Shown here piece by piece: positions 19,502 through 29,543 of a stretch of DNA of 64,000 nt; position 1 is the stretch's first letter; each line of letters begins with the position of its first letter. A model generated the notes under the pieces. It worked only from the letters and a program-made list of their open reading frames with translations, made no database searches and was not told where the DNA came from. Source of the stretch: Desulfopila inferna (GTDB taxonomy: Bacteria > Desulfobacterota > Desulfobulbia > Desulfobulbales > Desulfocapsaceae); NCBI RefSeq assembly GCF_016919005.1, contig NZ_JAFFQE010000005.1, positions 248,001 to 312,000 on the forward strand, given 5' to 3'. The position numbers were made by a program, and so were the translations under genes.

Positions 19502-19870
19502 TTAAAGTACCTCCGGAGCCAATGAAATTATTTTCATGAAGCCCAGATTCCTCAGCTCCCTTGCAACCGGACCGAAAATACGGGTTCCAACGGGTTCACC
19601 GCTGGTGGAGAGCATAACCGCGGCGTTTTCATCGAAGCCGACCCAAGTGTCATCCATTCGTTTCATTTCTTTGGCTGTGCGGACAACTACTGCCTTCATG
19701 ACCTCGCCTTTTTTGACCTTGGCGTGCGGAATTGCTTCCTTGACGGTAACAACAATGATGTCGCCGATAGTCGCATATCTCTTCTTGGATCCACCAAGAA
19801 CTTTAATGCACAGTACCTTTTTAGCACCAGAGTTATCAGCAACGTTAAGTATGGTTTCTGTTTGTATCAT
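19502..19870 (-). CDS. rplN: 50S ribosomal protein L14
   Basis: L14 forms an intersubunit bridge and is the docking site for silencing factor RsfS. The 122-residue protein starts [19 protein letters not shown] and has [22 protein letters not shown] and [11 protein letters not shown], which are diagnostic. It opens the spc section directly after rpsQ. Confidence 0.97.
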   Translation of the reverse strand: MIQTETILNVADNSGAKKVLCIKVLGGSKKRYATIGDIIVVTVKEAIPHAKVKKGEVMKAVVVRTAKEMKRMDDTWVGFDENAAVMLSTSGEPVGTRIFGPVARELRNLGFMKIISLAPEVL

Positions 19871-19924
19871 AGTTCCACCTGATTAGACATCAGTTACAGA
19901 CTTTCAAAAAAAACAGGTAATTAA

Positions 19925-20185
19925 CTACACAGCCTGTTCGAGTATTTTCTTTACACGCCATCGTTTTCGTTTGCTCAATGGCCTGCATTCCTCAATAAGA
20001 ACCGTATCCCCGATGTTGCAGATATTTTCAGGATCATCGGCAAGGTATTTAACGCTTGTTTTAACATATTTGCCGTAAAGCTTATGACGGACCCTGCGCT
20101 CTACCCGGATAACGACACTTTTTTCCATTCTGTTGCTGACAACAGAACCGGTTCTTGTCTTTCTGGATGGTGTATTTTCATTCAT
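19925..20185 (-). CDS. rpsQ: 30S ribosomal protein S17
   Basis: S17 is a primary 16S rRNA binder with an OB fold. The 86-residue protein has GSVVSNRMEKSVVIRVERR, the KLYGKYVKTS segment and GDTVLIEECRPLSKRKRWRV, the PROSITE-type S17 signature. It is the last S10-section gene. Confidence 0.96.
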   Translation of the reverse strand: MNENTPSRKTRTGSVVSNRMEKSVVIRVERRVRHKLYGKYVKTSVKYLADDPENICNIGDTVLIEECRPLSKRKRWRVKKILEQAV

Positions 20186-20250
20186 AATATATCAAATTTA
20201 AAATGTGTCTTTCGATAGTGGCATAAAGATGAATTAGAAGGTCCTGAATT

Positions 20251-20442
20251 CTAACTCACAGCTCTCTCTCGATTAATAGTATTGATCCTGGCTATATCTT
20301 TTCTCATCTTGTTCATGCGTGAAGTGTCTTCCAGCGGTCTAATTTTATGCTGGAATGATAAATTGCTCAGCTCCTCACGCAGTTCCTTCTCTTTTTTAAT
20401 CAATTCTTCGTCGGACATATTTCTTACTTCTGACGGTTTCAT
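20251..20442 (-). CDS. rpmC: 50S ribosomal protein L29
   Basis: A 63-residue helical-hairpin protein starting [20 protein letters not shown] with the family segment LRKDIARI-like [12 protein letters not shown]29 is near the tunnel exit and contacts signal recognition particle and trigger factor. Its ATG overlaps the rplP stop by four bases, so the two are likely translationally coupled. Confidence 0.95.
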   Translation of the reverse strand: MKPSEVRNMSDEELIKKEKELREELSNLSFQHKIRPLEDTSRMNKMRKDIARINTINRERAVS

Positions 20443-20855
20443 AATGTGTTCCTCTTCGAAATAACCTTAGTAGCAAAAGGAAGCTTATTACCAGCCAGAG
20501 TCAATGCCCTCACTGCGAGTGCTTCATCAACACCATCAAGCTCATAGAGAATTCTGCCGGGTTTGATGGGGGCAACCCAGGAGTCCGGGCTTCCTTTACC
20601 TTTACCCATACGAGTTTCAGCAGGTTTCTTTGTAATCGGCTTATCGGGAAAAACACGTATCCATACTTTTCCGCCACGCTTGATCTTTCTGTTAATGGCA
20701 ATACGCCCGGCTTCGATCTGTTGAGCCGTCATCTTGCCGCAGTCCAGTGCTTTGAGCGCAAATGTGCCAAAGCTGATAGAGCTCCCTCGCAGAGCAACGC
20801 CCCTCATCCTGCCCTTGAAAACTTTTCTATGTTTAACCTTTTTTGGACTTAACAT
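20439..20855 (-). CDS. rplP: 50S ribosomal protein L16
   Basis: L16 helps position A-site tRNA. The 138-residue protein has the conserved [19 protein letters not shown] start, [25 protein letters not shown], and [22 protein letters not shown]. It lies between rpsC and rpmC, overlapping the latter by four bases. Confidence 0.97.
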   Translation of the reverse strand: MLSPKKVKHRKVFKGRMRGVALRGSSISFGTFALKALDCGKMTAQQIEAGRIAINRKIKRGGKVWIRVFPDKPITKKPAETRMGKGKGSPDSWVAPIKPGRILYELDGVDEALAVRALTLAGNKLPFATKVISKRNTL

Positions 20856-20904
20856 CTCTTACTCCGTAATTTCACTGAGTGGTAAACTGATATTACCCAC
20901 CAAA

Positions 20905-21552
20905 CTAAGCGGCGGGTGCTTCAATATCACTCAGCACTTCACCTTTGAAAATCCAAACCTTTACACCAATAATCCCGTAAGTTGTATTGGCTTCCGCAAG
21001 GGCATAATCAACATCCGCCCGCAGTGTATGCAGCGGTACTCTTCCCTCTCTTACCCACTCACAGCGGGACATCTCAGCACCGCCAAGTCGACCGGAACAG
21101 GAAATTTTGATACCCTTGACTCCAAAGCGCTGAGCTGAGTTTACTGCTTTCTTCATTGCACGGCGGAAGGCTACCCGGCGTTCAAGCTGAGTTGCGATAC
21201 TCTCAGCAACTAGCTGCGCATCTGCCTCAGGCCTTCGCACCTCTTGAATGTCAAGAGTGACGCTCTTTTTGATGAGTTTTTCAAGGTCCCTTTTAAGGTT
21301 CTCAATCTCAGAACCCTTTTTACCAATAACAATTCCTGGCCGGGCAGTGAAAAGTTTGATTCGTACCTTGTCTCCCGTGCGCTCTATGATGGTTCTGGCA
21401 AGACCTGCATGATAAAGACGCTTCTTGAGATATTTCCTCATCTTCTGGTCTTCGAACAAATAGGCGGCATATTCCTTATCCGCATACCATATCGAATCCC
21501 AGGTCCGGGTTATATTCAGTCTCAGTCCTAATGGATTAACCTTCTGCCCCAA
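20905..21552 (-). CDS. rpsC: 30S ribosomal protein S3
   Basis: S3 is at the mRNA entry tunnel and has helicase-like function. The 215-residue protein starts [20 protein letters not shown], has the KH-domain loop [20 protein letters not shown], and the C-terminal [31 protein letters not shown], all highly conserved. It follows rplV by 79 bases. Confidence 0.97.
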   Translation of the reverse strand: MGQKVNPLGLRLNITRTWDSIWYADKEYAAYLFEDQKMRKYLKKRLYHAGLARTIIERTGDKVRIKLFTARPGIVIGKKGSEIENLKRDLEKLIKKSVTLDIQEVRRPEADAQLVAESIATQLERRVAFRRAMKKAVNSAQRFGVKGIKISCSGRLGGAEMSRCEWVREGRVPLHTLRADVDYALAEANTTYGIIGVKVWIFKGEVLSDIEAPAA

Positions 21553-21631
21553 AATTCAATCCTCCAACAAAAGTGAATTTCAAATGATAAAAAAATAACT
21601 GTAGATACTATAGATCATATGAAAATAAGCG

Positions 21632-21964
21632 CTACATTTCATCCAGCACAACAGTGATGTGGCTGGTTCTCTTGATGATACCTGTTGCTCGTCCCATTGC
21701 CCGCGGACGTATTCTCTTTAAAGACGGTCCGCCGTCAATTGCTATCTTCTTAATATATAAGTTGTCCACATCAATTTGATCGTCCTGGGTTGCATTGGCC
21801 AGAGCTGACTCAATTACCTTACGTAAAATTGTCGCACCCTTTTTCGGCATAAAACGCAGGGTGGTGACAGCCTGGTCAACCCCCATGCCTCTCACCACAT
21901 CGGCAACCAGACGCGCTTTCTGTGGAGATATACGAATATATTTTCCTACGGCTCTTGCTTCCAT
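21632..21964 (-). CDS. rplV: 50S ribosomal protein L22
   Basis: L22 lines the exit tunnel and macrolide site. The 110-residue protein has YIRISPQKARLVADVVRG, ATILRKVIESALANA and the C-terminal RIRPRAMGRATGIIKRTSHITVVL with the conserved tunnel hairpin. It is between rpsS and rpsC. Confidence 0.97.
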   Translation of the reverse strand: MEARAVGKYIRISPQKARLVADVVRGMGVDQAVTTLRFMPKKGATILRKVIESALANATQDDQIDVDNLYIKKIAIDGGPSLKRIRPRAMGRATGIIKRTSHITVVLDEM

Positions 21965-22009
21965 AGCATGTACTCCCGTGAGTCCTCAGGGAAACGTTGT
22001 CGTTTCTAT

Positions 22010-22285
22010 TTATCTCTTTCCTTTCCTGTCGCTGGCATGACCATAGTAAGTACGGGTTGGAGAAAATTCTCCGAACTTGTGACCCACCATGTTCTCAGTG
22101 ACAAAAACCGGTATGAATTTTTTTCCGTTATGAACCGCAAAGGTCATACCTACCATCTCAGGTGTGACATCAGAACGCCTGGACCAGGTTTTAATGACTT
22201 TTCGCGAACCACTCTCGTTAGCCCTAATCACCTTCTTCATAAGATGGTCATCAACGAATGGACCCTTCTTAATTGAACGGGACAT
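22010..22285 (-). CDS. rpsS: 30S ribosomal protein S19
   Basis: S19 is in the 30S head with S13. The 91-residue protein starts [18 protein letters not shown] and has [30 protein letters not shown] and [13 protein letters not shown], the family signature. It follows rplB by 17 bases. Confidence 0.97.
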   Translation of the reverse strand: MSRSIKKGPFVDDHLMKKVIRANESGSRKVIKTWSRRSDVTPEMVGMTFAVHNGKKFIPVFVTENMVGHKFGEFSPTRTYYGHASDRKGKR

Positions 22286-22302
22286 ACCTTACTCCTTGCA
22301 TG

Positions 22303-23124
22303 TTATGATCTCCGCTTGACAATTAAATTGTCGGAAGCCTTATTCTTTCTAGTTTTATAACCTTTGGTCGGGAAGCCCCAAGGGGTTACGGGATGACGGC
22401 CACCGGAACTTTTTCCTTCACCACCGCCCATTGGATGATCGACCGGGTTCATGGCCACGCCTCGCACATGTGGCCTTTTTCCCATCCATCGTGTACGACC
22501 GGCCTTGCCAAGCTTTTTACTTTCGTGCTCTCTGTTGCCGACCTGGCCTATGCAAGCCCTGCACAAATTGTTAAACCTGCGAACCTCGCCTGAAGGCAGT
22601 TTAACCAGCACGTATTTTCCTTCCTTAGCCATAAGCTGTGCGGATGCACCGGCACTGCGAACCAGCTGGGCACCTTTGCCGATCTTCATTTCCAGATTAT
22701 GAATAACCGTACCAAGAGGAATATTGACAAGAGGCAGGCAATTACCCGGCTGAATATCAACCTTGTCTCCGGCTTCTATAGTATCCCCGACTTTAATACC
22801 TCTCGGGGCGAGAATATATCTCTTTTCACCATCGATATAATTCAACAGGGCGATATGTGCCGATCTGTTCGGATCGTATTCCAGAGCTACTACTTTGGCA
22901 CTGATATCGATTTTAGAACGCTTGAAATCGATGATCCGATATTTCCGTTTATGTCCACCACCGATATGCCTCGAGGTGATACGTCCGTAATTATTTCTTC
23001 CGCCGGATTTAGACTGACTGGTGGTAAGGCTTTTTTCAGGCCTTTTTGTTGATAAGTCAGGATCCTTGATCGACACATGGTGTCTCTTTCCATCCGATGT
23101 AGGTTTGTATGTCTTAATAGCCAT
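22303..23124 (-). CDS. rplB: 50S ribosomal protein L2
   Basis: L2 is essential for the peptidyl-transferase centre. The 273-residue protein has the opening [16 protein letters not shown], the RNA-binding centre, and the C-terminal [30 protein letters not shown] with the critical His residue. It lies between rplW and rpsS, standard S10 order. Confidence 0.97.
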   Translation of the reverse strand: MAIKTYKPTSDGKRHHVSIKDPDLSTKRPEKSLTTSQSKSGGRNNYGRITSRHIGGGHKRKYRIIDFKRSKIDISAKVVALEYDPNRSAHIALLNYIDGEKRYILAPRGIKVGDTIEAGDKVDIQPGNCLPLVNIPLGTVIHNLEMKIGKGAQLVRSAGASAQLMAKEGKYVLVKLPSGEVRRFNNLCRACIGQVGNREHESKKLGKAGRTRWMGKRPHVRGVAMNPVDHPMGGGEGKSSGGRHPVTPWGFPTKGYKTRKNKASDNLIVKRRS

Positions 23125-23216
23125 GATTTCCCAATCGCTCCATCATCTTTGTGTTCGATAGATTCTCATTCAATGAGTATGCTTCAGCAGCATCTGCTGA
23201 ACCGTTACGGCCTCTT

Positions 23217-23504
23217 CTATAATTCGTCAGCAAAATTGATCTCACCTTCGGCCAGAGTCACATATGCCTTTTTCCAGTTATTGGTATTTCCAATAGTCTT
23301 GCCGACTCTTTTCTGTTTCCCCGGCATGTTCGTGGTATGTACTTCTTTGACTTTTACCTTGAACATCTGTTCGACCGCATTTTTGATATCTATCTTGTTA
23401 GCCTTCGGATGGACTTTGAAGACGACCTTGCCGTCCGTTTCATGAAGAAGGGTAGCTTTTTCCGTGAGGCAGGGCCCTTTGAGTACATCATATTGATTTT
23501 TCAT
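23217..23504 (-). CDS. rplW: 50S ribosomal protein L23
   Basis: L23 is at the tunnel exit and docks trigger factor and SRP. The ATG at 23504 overlaps the rplD stop (ATGA) and has GAGGTG nearby; a GTG three codons upstream is less likely. It gives 95 residues, with KGPCLTEKATLL, VHPKANKIDIKNAVEQMFKVKV and the basic loop MPGKQKRVGKTIG. Confidence 0.95.
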   Translation of the reverse strand: MKNQYDVLKGPCLTEKATLLHETDGKVVFKVHPKANKIDIKNAVEQMFKVKVKEVHTTNMPGKQKRVGKTIGNTNNWKKAYVTLAEGEINFADEL

Positions 23505-24124
23505 GCCAGGCACCTCTTTTCAAGACTTTCTATAACAGGCTGAACCAATACCAGCTTCTTGTGGAGAAGAATGTCATAGACGTTGACCCCCTCAGCCGGC
23601 AGAACTTTAAAACCGTTGACGTTACGCGATGACTTATCAAGATTATCATTGATGCCATCAATGATAATTAAACAGTTGTCAACTTCCAACGTACTCATTA
23701 TGCCGACAAAGTCTTTGGTCTTAATGGCATCGAGCGTGATATCATCTAGGACCATAAGATTACCCTCGCGGAGCCTGGCACTCATGGCCATGGCGAGAGC
23801 CTGCTTTCTTACTTTTTTATTCAGCTTGAAACTGAAATCGCGTGGTTTCGGTCCAAAAGTTACTCCACCGCCTCTCCAGATAGGTGATCTCCTGGAACCT
23901 GCCCGTGCCCTTCCTGTACCTTTTTGTCTCCACGGTTTCGCCCCGCCGCCACGAACCTCGACTCGTGTTTTCGTACATGCGGTACCGGCACGCCTGGCAG
24001 CTCGCTGCATACGCACCACATCATGCAGTACATGCTCCTTGACGTCAAGGTCGAACACTTTTTCGTTCAACCCGATCTCGCCAACTTTTTCCTTCTTGGT
24101 ATTATATATATCTACAGTTGACAT
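23501..24124 (-). CDS. rplD: 50S ribosomal protein L4
   Basis: L4 is in the exit tunnel and in many bacteria represses the S10 operon. The 207-residue protein has the extended tunnel loop TKTRVEVRGGGAKPWRQKGTGRARAGSRRSPIWRGGG in two pieces and the conserved FKLNKKVRKQALAMAMS. It follows rplC and overlaps rplW by four bases. Confidence 0.97.
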   Translation of the reverse strand: MSTVDIYNTKKEKVGEIGLNEKVFDLDVKEHVLHDVVRMQRAARRAGTACTKTRVEVRGGGAKPWRQKGTGRARAGSRRSPIWRGGGVTFGPKPRDFSFKLNKKVRKQALAMAMSARLREGNLMVLDDITLDAIKTKDFVGIMSTLEVDNCLIIIDGINDNLDKSSRNVNGFKVLPAEGVNVYDILLHKKLVLVQPVIESLEKRCLA

Positions 24125-24159
24125 TACTTTCTCCTTGAACCGGATAATCTTCAGTATCG

Positions 24160-24789
24160 CTACTTGGTAAAGATTTTTATAAGGCCGTTTTTAGCGCCGG
24201 GTACCGGTCCCTTAACAAGTATAACATTGTCTTCGGTGCGGATATCGATGACGATCACGTTCTTTTTCAAGACAGTATCGTTGCCCATCCGTCCTGGCAT
24301 CTTCTTACCTTTGATGACACGACTCGGCCAGGCACTGCAGCCGATGGAACCGGGGGCACGATGAAATCCGGAACCGTGTCCCGCACCGCCGCCGGCGAAA
24401 CCATGTCTCTTCATAACACCCTGGAATCCCCTACCTTTGCTTTTTCCCTGAATATCGATGATATCACCAACATTAAAAAGCGAATCCAGGGATAAGGTCT
24501 GCCCGGTCTGAAATTCCTCCGGGTTTTCAACTCTGAACTCCCGAACATGGTAGAAACCGTCACTGCCGGCTTTCTGAAAATGCCCGTTCATCGGTTTATT
24601 GACACGACTTGGCTTCTTGGCGTCGAATCCCACCTGAATCGCGTTATACCCATCGGTTTTCTCAGATTTGACCTGAAGAACCGTACAAGGACCGGCTTCG
24701 ATCACAGTCACTGGAGTAGCTTCCCCCAAATCGCTGTACACTCTGGTCATACCGACTTTTTTTCCTAATATACCCATTGACTTTGGCAT
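24160..24789 (-). CDS. rplC: 50S ribosomal protein L3
   Basis: L3 begins 50S assembly and reaches the peptidyl-transferase centre. The 209-residue protein starts MPKSMGILGKKVGMTRVY; a second ATG at codon 5 is possible. GKSKGRGFQGVMKRHGFAGG and GSIGCSAWPSRVIKGKKMPGRMG are L3 signatures. It follows rpsJ by 40 bases. Confidence 0.97.
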   Translation of the reverse strand: MPKSMGILGKKVGMTRVYSDLGEATPVTVIEAGPCTVLQVKSEKTDGYNAIQVGFDAKKPSRVNKPMNGHFQKAGSDGFYHVREFRVENPEEFQTGQTLSLDSLFNVGDIIDIQGKSKGRGFQGVMKRHGFAGGGAGHGSGFHRAPGSIGCSAWPSRVIKGKKMPGRMGNDTVLKKNVIVIDIRTEDNVILVKGPVPGAKNGLIKIFTK

Positions 24790-24829
24790 AATATTACCTG
24801 CTGCTTCACTTTACTTTGAATATCTGCCG

Positions 24830-25144
24830 CTAAGGCAGCTTAATTTCAACGTCAACTCCTGCAGAGAGCTCGAGTTTCATCAACAGATCTATGGTCTGCT
24901 GTGTCGGCTCAAGAATATCAAGGAGACGGCGGTGCGTTCTCATCTCAAACTGTTCCCGTGACTTTTTATCAACATGCGGTGATCGCAGGACAGTGAATTT
25001 GTTTATCGTGGTCGGCAGAGGAATAGGACCGGCTACGGCTGAGCCTGTTCTCCTGGCGGTCTCGACAATTTCAGAGGTCGATTGATCGAGTAGCTTATGA
25101 TCGTAAGCCTTGAGGCGTATACGAATTTTTTCTGTAGGTATCAT
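24830..25144 (-). CDS. rpsJ: 30S ribosomal protein S10 (NusE)
   Basis: S10 is both a 30S head protein and the NusB partner in antitermination. The 104-residue protein has [16 protein letters not shown] and [35 protein letters not shown] in two adjoining blocks, both typical. It begins only nine bases after the tuf stop, so the S10 cluster is fused to the str cluster without room for a separate promoter or leader. Confidence 0.97.
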   Translation of the reverse strand: MIPTEKIRIRLKAYDHKLLDQSTSEIVETARRTGSAVAGPIPLPTTINKFTVLRSPHVDKKSREQFEMRTHRRLLDILEPTQQTIDLLMKLELSAGVDVEIKLP

Positions 25145-25153
25145 TATGCACCC

Positions 25154-26344
25154 TTATTCTACGATTTCACTGATAACGCCGGCACCTACGGTACGCCCAC
25201 CCTCACGGATGGCGAAACGAAGACCTGCATCCATGGCGATGGGAGTAATCAATTCCGCGGTCACCGAGACATTGTCACCAGGCATTACCATTTCCACTCC
25301 GTCGGGAAGGGTGACGATTCCGGTAACATCTGTAGTCCTGAAATAAAACTGCGGACGATAGCCATTGAAAAACGGGGTGTGACGACCGCCCTCCTCTTTA
25401 CCGAGGATGTAGCACTCCGCTTTAAACTTGGTGTGCGGGGTAATGGAACCCGGTTTGGCCAATACCTGACCGCGCTCGATCTCATCACGCTTGACACCGC
25501 GAAGAAGTGCGCCGATGTTATCTCCGGCCTGGCCTTCATCAAGAAGTTTTCTGAACATCTCAACGCCGGTACATACGGTTTTCTGGGTCTTGCGAACACC
25601 AACGATCTCTACCTCTTCACCAACCTTGATCACACCGCGTTCAATACGACCGGTGGCAACCGTACCACGACCGGAAATAGAGAAAACGTCTTCAACAGGC
25701 ATCAGGAAAGGCTTGGCGATATCACGCTCAGGCTCGGGGATATAATTATCAACAGCGTCCATGAGATCCCAGATACATTTCGCAGCGGCTTCATCTTCAG
25801 GATTCTCCAGCGCCTTCAGCGCTGAGCCCTGAATGATGGGAATGTCGTCGCCCGGGAATTCGTAGGCGTCGAGCAGTTCGCGCAGTTCCATTTCTACAAG
25901 CTCGATGAGTTCTTCATCGTCAACCATGTCACACTTGTTAAGAAAGACAACGATTGCAGGAACACCTACCTGACGGGCAAGAAGGATATGCTCCCGGGTC
26001 TGCGGCATGGCACCGTCGGTTGCAGCAACCACCAGAATCGCGCCGTCCATCTGGGCCGCACCGGTGATCATGTTTTTGATATAGTCGGCATGACCGGGGC
26101 AGTCGACGTGAGCATAGTGACGCTTCACGGTTTCGTACTCGACGTGCGCTGTGGCAATAGTAATTCCACGTTCTTTCTCTTCCGGTGCCTTATCGATCTC
26201 ACTGAAATCGGTAAAATTGGCCTGACCTTTTAAAGACAACACCCGAGTGATAGCGGCCGTCAAAGTAGTTTTTCCATGATCGATATGACCGACGGTTCCT
26301 ACATTGACATGCGGTTTAGTCCTTTCAAATTTTTGCTTTGACAT
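25154..26344 (-). CDS. tuf: elongation factor Tu, copy 1
   Basis: EF-Tu delivers aminoacyl-tRNA to the ribosome. The 396-residue protein has the G1 loop GHIDHGKT (19-26), the switch segment [14 protein letters not shown]3 DCPGHADY (81-88) and G4 NKCD (137-140). It is the last str-cluster gene. It differs from copy 2 at three residues only (Asn43, Val73, Glu183 here), and the DNA is nearly identical, consistent with gene conversion. Confidence 0.98.
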   Translation of the reverse strand: MSKQKFERTKPHVNVGTVGHIDHGKTTLTAAITRVLSLKGQANFTDFSEIDKAPEEKERGITIATAHVEYETVKRHYAHVDCPGHADYIKNMITGAAQMDGAILVVAATDGAMPQTREHILLARQVGVPAIVVFLNKCDMVDDEELIELVEMELRELLDAYEFPGDDIPIIQGSALKALENPEDEAAAKCIWDLMDAVDNYIPEPERDIAKPFLMPVEDVFSISGRGTVATGRIERGVIKVGEEVEIVGVRKTQKTVCTGVEMFRKLLDEGQAGDNIGALLRGVKRDEIERGQVLAKPGSITPHTKFKAECYILGKEEGGRHTPFFNGYRPQFYFRTTDVTGIVTLPDGVEMVMPGDNVSVTAELITPIAMDAGLRFAIREGGRTVGAGVISEIVE

Positions 26345-26368
26345 AGTCTTTCCTCATTATGATTTGGG

Positions 26369-28447
26369 TCATATTCCTCGAATTTTTTTAATAATAACAT
26401 CTGCCTTGGCGGCAGGAACTATATCATATTCCAAGAACTGCATTGTAAAGTTTGCTCTTCCCTGGGTAGCTGATCTCAGGGAGGTGGAGTAACCGAACAT
26501 CTCAGCCAGAGGAACATGTGCATGTACTGTCTGTAGATCACCCGTGGCTTCAACACCGGTAATTTTAGCACGCTTGCTGTTGAGATCCGCCATCACATCA
26601 CCGAGATGGTCTTCAGGTGTGATGATTTCAAGTTGCATCAGCGGTTCGAGCAGAACCGGCGATGCCTCCGCAGCTGCTCTTCGCACTGCCATTGCCGCGG
26701 AAATCCCAAATGCCATCTCAGTCGACTCTTCCTCATGGTATGACCCTCCGACCAGACTCACCTTCAAGTCCGTGAGCGGGTAACCGATGAGCGGTCCTGA
26801 ATCGAGTGTATCTCTCGCTCCACGTTCAATTGCGCCCAGGAACATATCAGGAATTGTTGTTTTATCAACCTGGCTGACAAATTCAACTCCGCCGCCTCTC
26901 TGAAGAGGCTCAATCTCCAACACCACATGACCATATTGTCCTTTGGCGCCGGTAAGCTGGTCAAATTTTCCCTCGCCACGAGCCGAAGTTGTAATAGATT
27001 CCTTATAAGCAACCTGCGGCTTGCCGACATTGGCGGAGACCTTGAAGTAACTCAGCAGTCGATCCACAATTATCTCGAGATGCAACTCTCCCATCCCTGA
27101 AATAATCGTCTGCCCGGTGTCTTCATTCGTAGATATGGTAAACGACGGGTCTTCAAGAGCTATCTTATTGAGGGCATCTGTGAGTTTTTTCTCCTCAGCT
27201 TTGCTCTTGGGCTCAACGGCCACCCCTATCACCGGTTCCGGGAATTCCATACTTTCAAGGATAATGAAATCTCCCCTTTGACAAAGTGTGTCGCCCGTGG
27301 TGGTGAACTTAAGTCCGACTATCGCTCCGATATCTCCAGTGCTGATCTCCTCTACCTCTTCACGCTTATTGGCATGAAGCTTGAGAAGCTTGCCGATCTT
27401 TTCCTGCTTTTTCTTGACCGGGTTGAAAACTTTGTCTCCAACGTGCAACGTTCCAGAGTAGGTCCTGATGAAGGCCAAATTTTCAACAAAGGCATCGCTC
27501 ATCAACTTGAAGACCAGTCCACAGAACGGTTCATCCACCGTGGTCTTTCTCTGAACAGGCTCTCCATCTTTATCCAGCCCATCAACGCTGGTTATGTCGA
27601 GCGGTGAGGGTAGATAACGAATGATCCCGTCAAGCAGGGGTTGAATCCCCTTATTCTTGAAAGCGCTGCCGCAAAAAACCGGAACAATCTTCAGTTCCAG
27701 CGTAGCCTTGCGCAGAGCAGTGTATATCTCAGACGCAGATACCTTTGTATCTTCTAAATATTTTTCCATGACCCCCTCATCGAAGTCGGCCAACTTCTCG
27801 AGGAGTGCCATACGTGCGGCCGAGAAAATTTCTCTGTATTCGGCAGGAATGTCTTTCTCAACAACTTCCTGGCCAAGAGACTGTTCGTTGAATTCGAGCA
27901 TTCTCTCTTCTATCAGATCAATAACACCGATAAATTCCGATTCCTTACCAATGGGAATCTGAACTGCTACCGGATTGGCTCCAAGCTTCTTCGACATCAT
28001 CTGTACTGCTCTGTCGAAGTCGGCTCCAATTCGATCCATTTTATTGACGAAGGCGATTCGCGGTATGTGATATTTGTCCGCCTGCCTCCATACCGTCTCC
28101 GACTGCGGCTCTACACATCCCACCGCACAGAAGACAGCCACCACCCCGTCAAGTACCCTCAGGCATCTCTCCACTTCAACAGTGAAGTCAACATGACCGG
28201 GAGTATCGATTATATTAATCTTATGGTCGTTCCAGAAGCAAGTGGTTGCAGCAGAGGTTATGGTGATCCCCCTCTCCTGCTCCTGCTCCATCCAGTCCAT
28301 AACGGCGTTACCGTCATGGACCTCGCCGATCTTATACGATCGGCCGGTGTAATACAATATTCTTTCAGTTGTTGTTGTCTTACCTGCGTCAATATGGGCC
28401 ATAATGCCGATATTACGCACAACTGACAAATCTTTTCGGGCAGCCAT
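26369..28447 (-). CDS. fusA: elongation factor G
   Basis: EF-G drives translocation and, with RRF, ribosome recycling. The 692-residue protein has the G1 loop AHIDAGKTT (17-25), DTPGHVDF and NKMDR, followed by domains II to V ending in the [10 protein letters not shown]-type C-terminus ([15 protein letters not shown]). It is between rpsG and tuf with short spacers, canonical for the str operon. Confidence 0.98.
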   Translation of the reverse strand: MAARKDLSVVRNIGIMAHIDAGKTTTTERILYYTGRSYKIGEVHDGNAVMDWMEQEQERGITITSAATTCFWNDHKINIIDTPGHVDFTVEVERCLRVLDGVVAVFCAVGCVEPQSETVWRQADKYHIPRIAFVNKMDRIGADFDRAVQMMSKKLGANPVAVQIPIGKESEFIGVIDLIEERMLEFNEQSLGQEVVEKDIPAEYREIFSAARMALLEKLADFDEGVMEKYLEDTKVSASEIYTALRKATLELKIVPVFCGSAFKNKGIQPLLDGIIRYLPSPLDITSVDGLDKDGEPVQRKTTVDEPFCGLVFKLMSDAFVENLAFIRTYSGTLHVGDKVFNPVKKKQEKIGKLLKLHANKREEVEEISTGDIGAIVGLKFTTTGDTLCQRGDFIILESMEFPEPVIGVAVEPKSKAEEKKLTDALNKIALEDPSFTISTNEDTGQTIISGMGELHLEIIVDRLLSYFKVSANVGKPQVAYKESITTSARGEGKFDQLTGAKGQYGHVVLEIEPLQRGGGVEFVSQVDKTTIPDMFLGAIERGARDTLDSGPLIGYPLTDLKVSLVGGSYHEEESTEMAFGISAAMAVRRAAAEASPVLLEPLMQLEIITPEDHLGDVMADLNSKRAKITGVEATGDLQTVHAHVPLAEMFGYSTSLRSATQGRANFTMQFLEYDIVPAAKADVIIKKIRGI

Positions 28448-28514
28448 CAGTCATTTCCTTGAGAGTTTACTTTTTTGACGTCTGCCCCCTATCGGGCCAT
28501 TTTGCCCTTAGCTG

Positions 28515-28988
28515 TTACCAGCGATAATGCGCAAACGCCTTATTGGCCTCTGCCATTCTATGCGTATCATCACGTTTTTTTACAGATCCGCCTCTGTTAT
28601 TGTAGGCATCAAGTATTTCAGCCGCAAGTTTATCAGCCATGGACTTCCCAGAGCGCGATTTGGAAAAGCTGATAATCCAGCGGATAGCCAGGGCGTTTCT
28701 TCGGGTCTGGCGAACTTCCATGGGCACCTGGTAGGTTGCCCCACCAACTCTTCTGGACTTTACTTCAACCCGTGGACGTACTTTCTCCATAGCTTCTTCA
28801 AAAATCGTAAGAGCGTCTTCTTCCTTTGATTTTTCAGAAACTATATCCATAGCATCATAAAAGATACGCTGAGCAAGGCTCTTCTTACCCCTCTCCATCA
28901 GCCCGTTGGTAAATTTACTCACCAGGACACTGTTGAAGCGTGGATCAGGATCTACCGGTCGTTTTTCAATTAATCTTCTACGCGACAT
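28515..28988 (-). CDS. rpsG: 30S ribosomal protein S7
   Basis: S7 nucleates the 30S head and represses the str operon in E. coli. The 157-residue protein has [23 protein letters not shown] as its N-terminal signature in overlapping pieces, and [19 protein letters not shown]. It lies between rpsL and fusA. Confidence 0.97.
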   Translation of the reverse strand: MSRRRLIEKRPVDPDPRFNSVLVSKFTNGLMERGKKSLAQRIFYDAMDIVSEKSKEEDALTIFEEAMEKVRPRVEVKSRRVGGATYQVPMEVRQTRRNALAIRWIISFSKSRSGKSMADKLAAEILDAYNNRGGSVKKRDDTHRMAEANKAFAHYRW

Positions 28989-29016
28989 ATATCATTCCTC
29001 TCTTACAAGCCTCTCC

Positions 29017-29388
29017 TTAAGAAGGACGCTTGGCACCATATTTTGATCGACCCTGACGCCTATCAGAAACCCCCAGGGTATCCAGAGTACCACGTACAAT
29101 ATGGTAACGAACACCCGGAAGATCCTTCACCCTACCACCTCTGATAAGCACAACAGAGTGCTCCTGAAGATTATGCCCGATTCCAGGAATATATGACGTC
29201 ACCTCAATACCATTGGTAAGCCTGACCCTTGCAACTTTTCGCAGAGCGGAGTTTGGCTTCTTTGGAGTTGTTGTATATACTCTTACACAAACCCCTCTCT
29301 TCTGAGGTGATCCCTTCAAGGCCGGAGTGTTCGTCTTTTTGACGATTTTCTTTCTTCCCTGCCTTACAAGTTGGTTGATAGTTGGCAT
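29017..29388 (-). CDS. rpsL: 30S ribosomal protein S12
   Basis: S12 monitors decoding at the A site. The 123-residue protein starts [14 protein letters not shown]. The streptomycin-determining positions look wild type: Lys43 in TPKKPNSAL and Lys in [12 protein letters not shown]. It is the first str gene, with a likely promoter in the 155-base spacer after rpoC. Confidence 0.97.
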   Translation of the reverse strand: MPTINQLVRQGRKKIVKKTNTPALKGSPQKRGVCVRVYTTTPKKPNSALRKVARVRLTNGIEVTSYIPGIGHNLQEHSVVLIRGGRVKDLPGVRYHIVRGTLDTLGVSDRRQGRSKYGAKRPS

Positions 29389-29476
29389 CGTCTTTACTGC
29401 TCCTGTTCGATTAACCTTAAATAAATATTTCTAAAAACAGTGATCCATTTTACGCGCTGATCGCAGCACGAAAGAG

Positions 29477-29509
29477 ATTATAATTACCTCATCCACAGAT
29501 TACTGTCAA
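29477..29509 (-). promoter_or_regulatory. putative promoter of the str cluster (rpsL)
   Basis: On the minus strand a perfect TTGACA (29504-29509) is followed by AATTAT at 18 bases (29480-29485, 4 of 6 matches) and a perfect TATAAT at 21 bases (29477-29482). Only one of the two -10 candidates is likely used. The site is just upstream of rpsL, so it could feed the whole str-S10-spc series. Confidence 0.6.
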
Positions 29510-29543
29510 GAATAAAAACACCATTCCTTCGCATTTAAACTTA

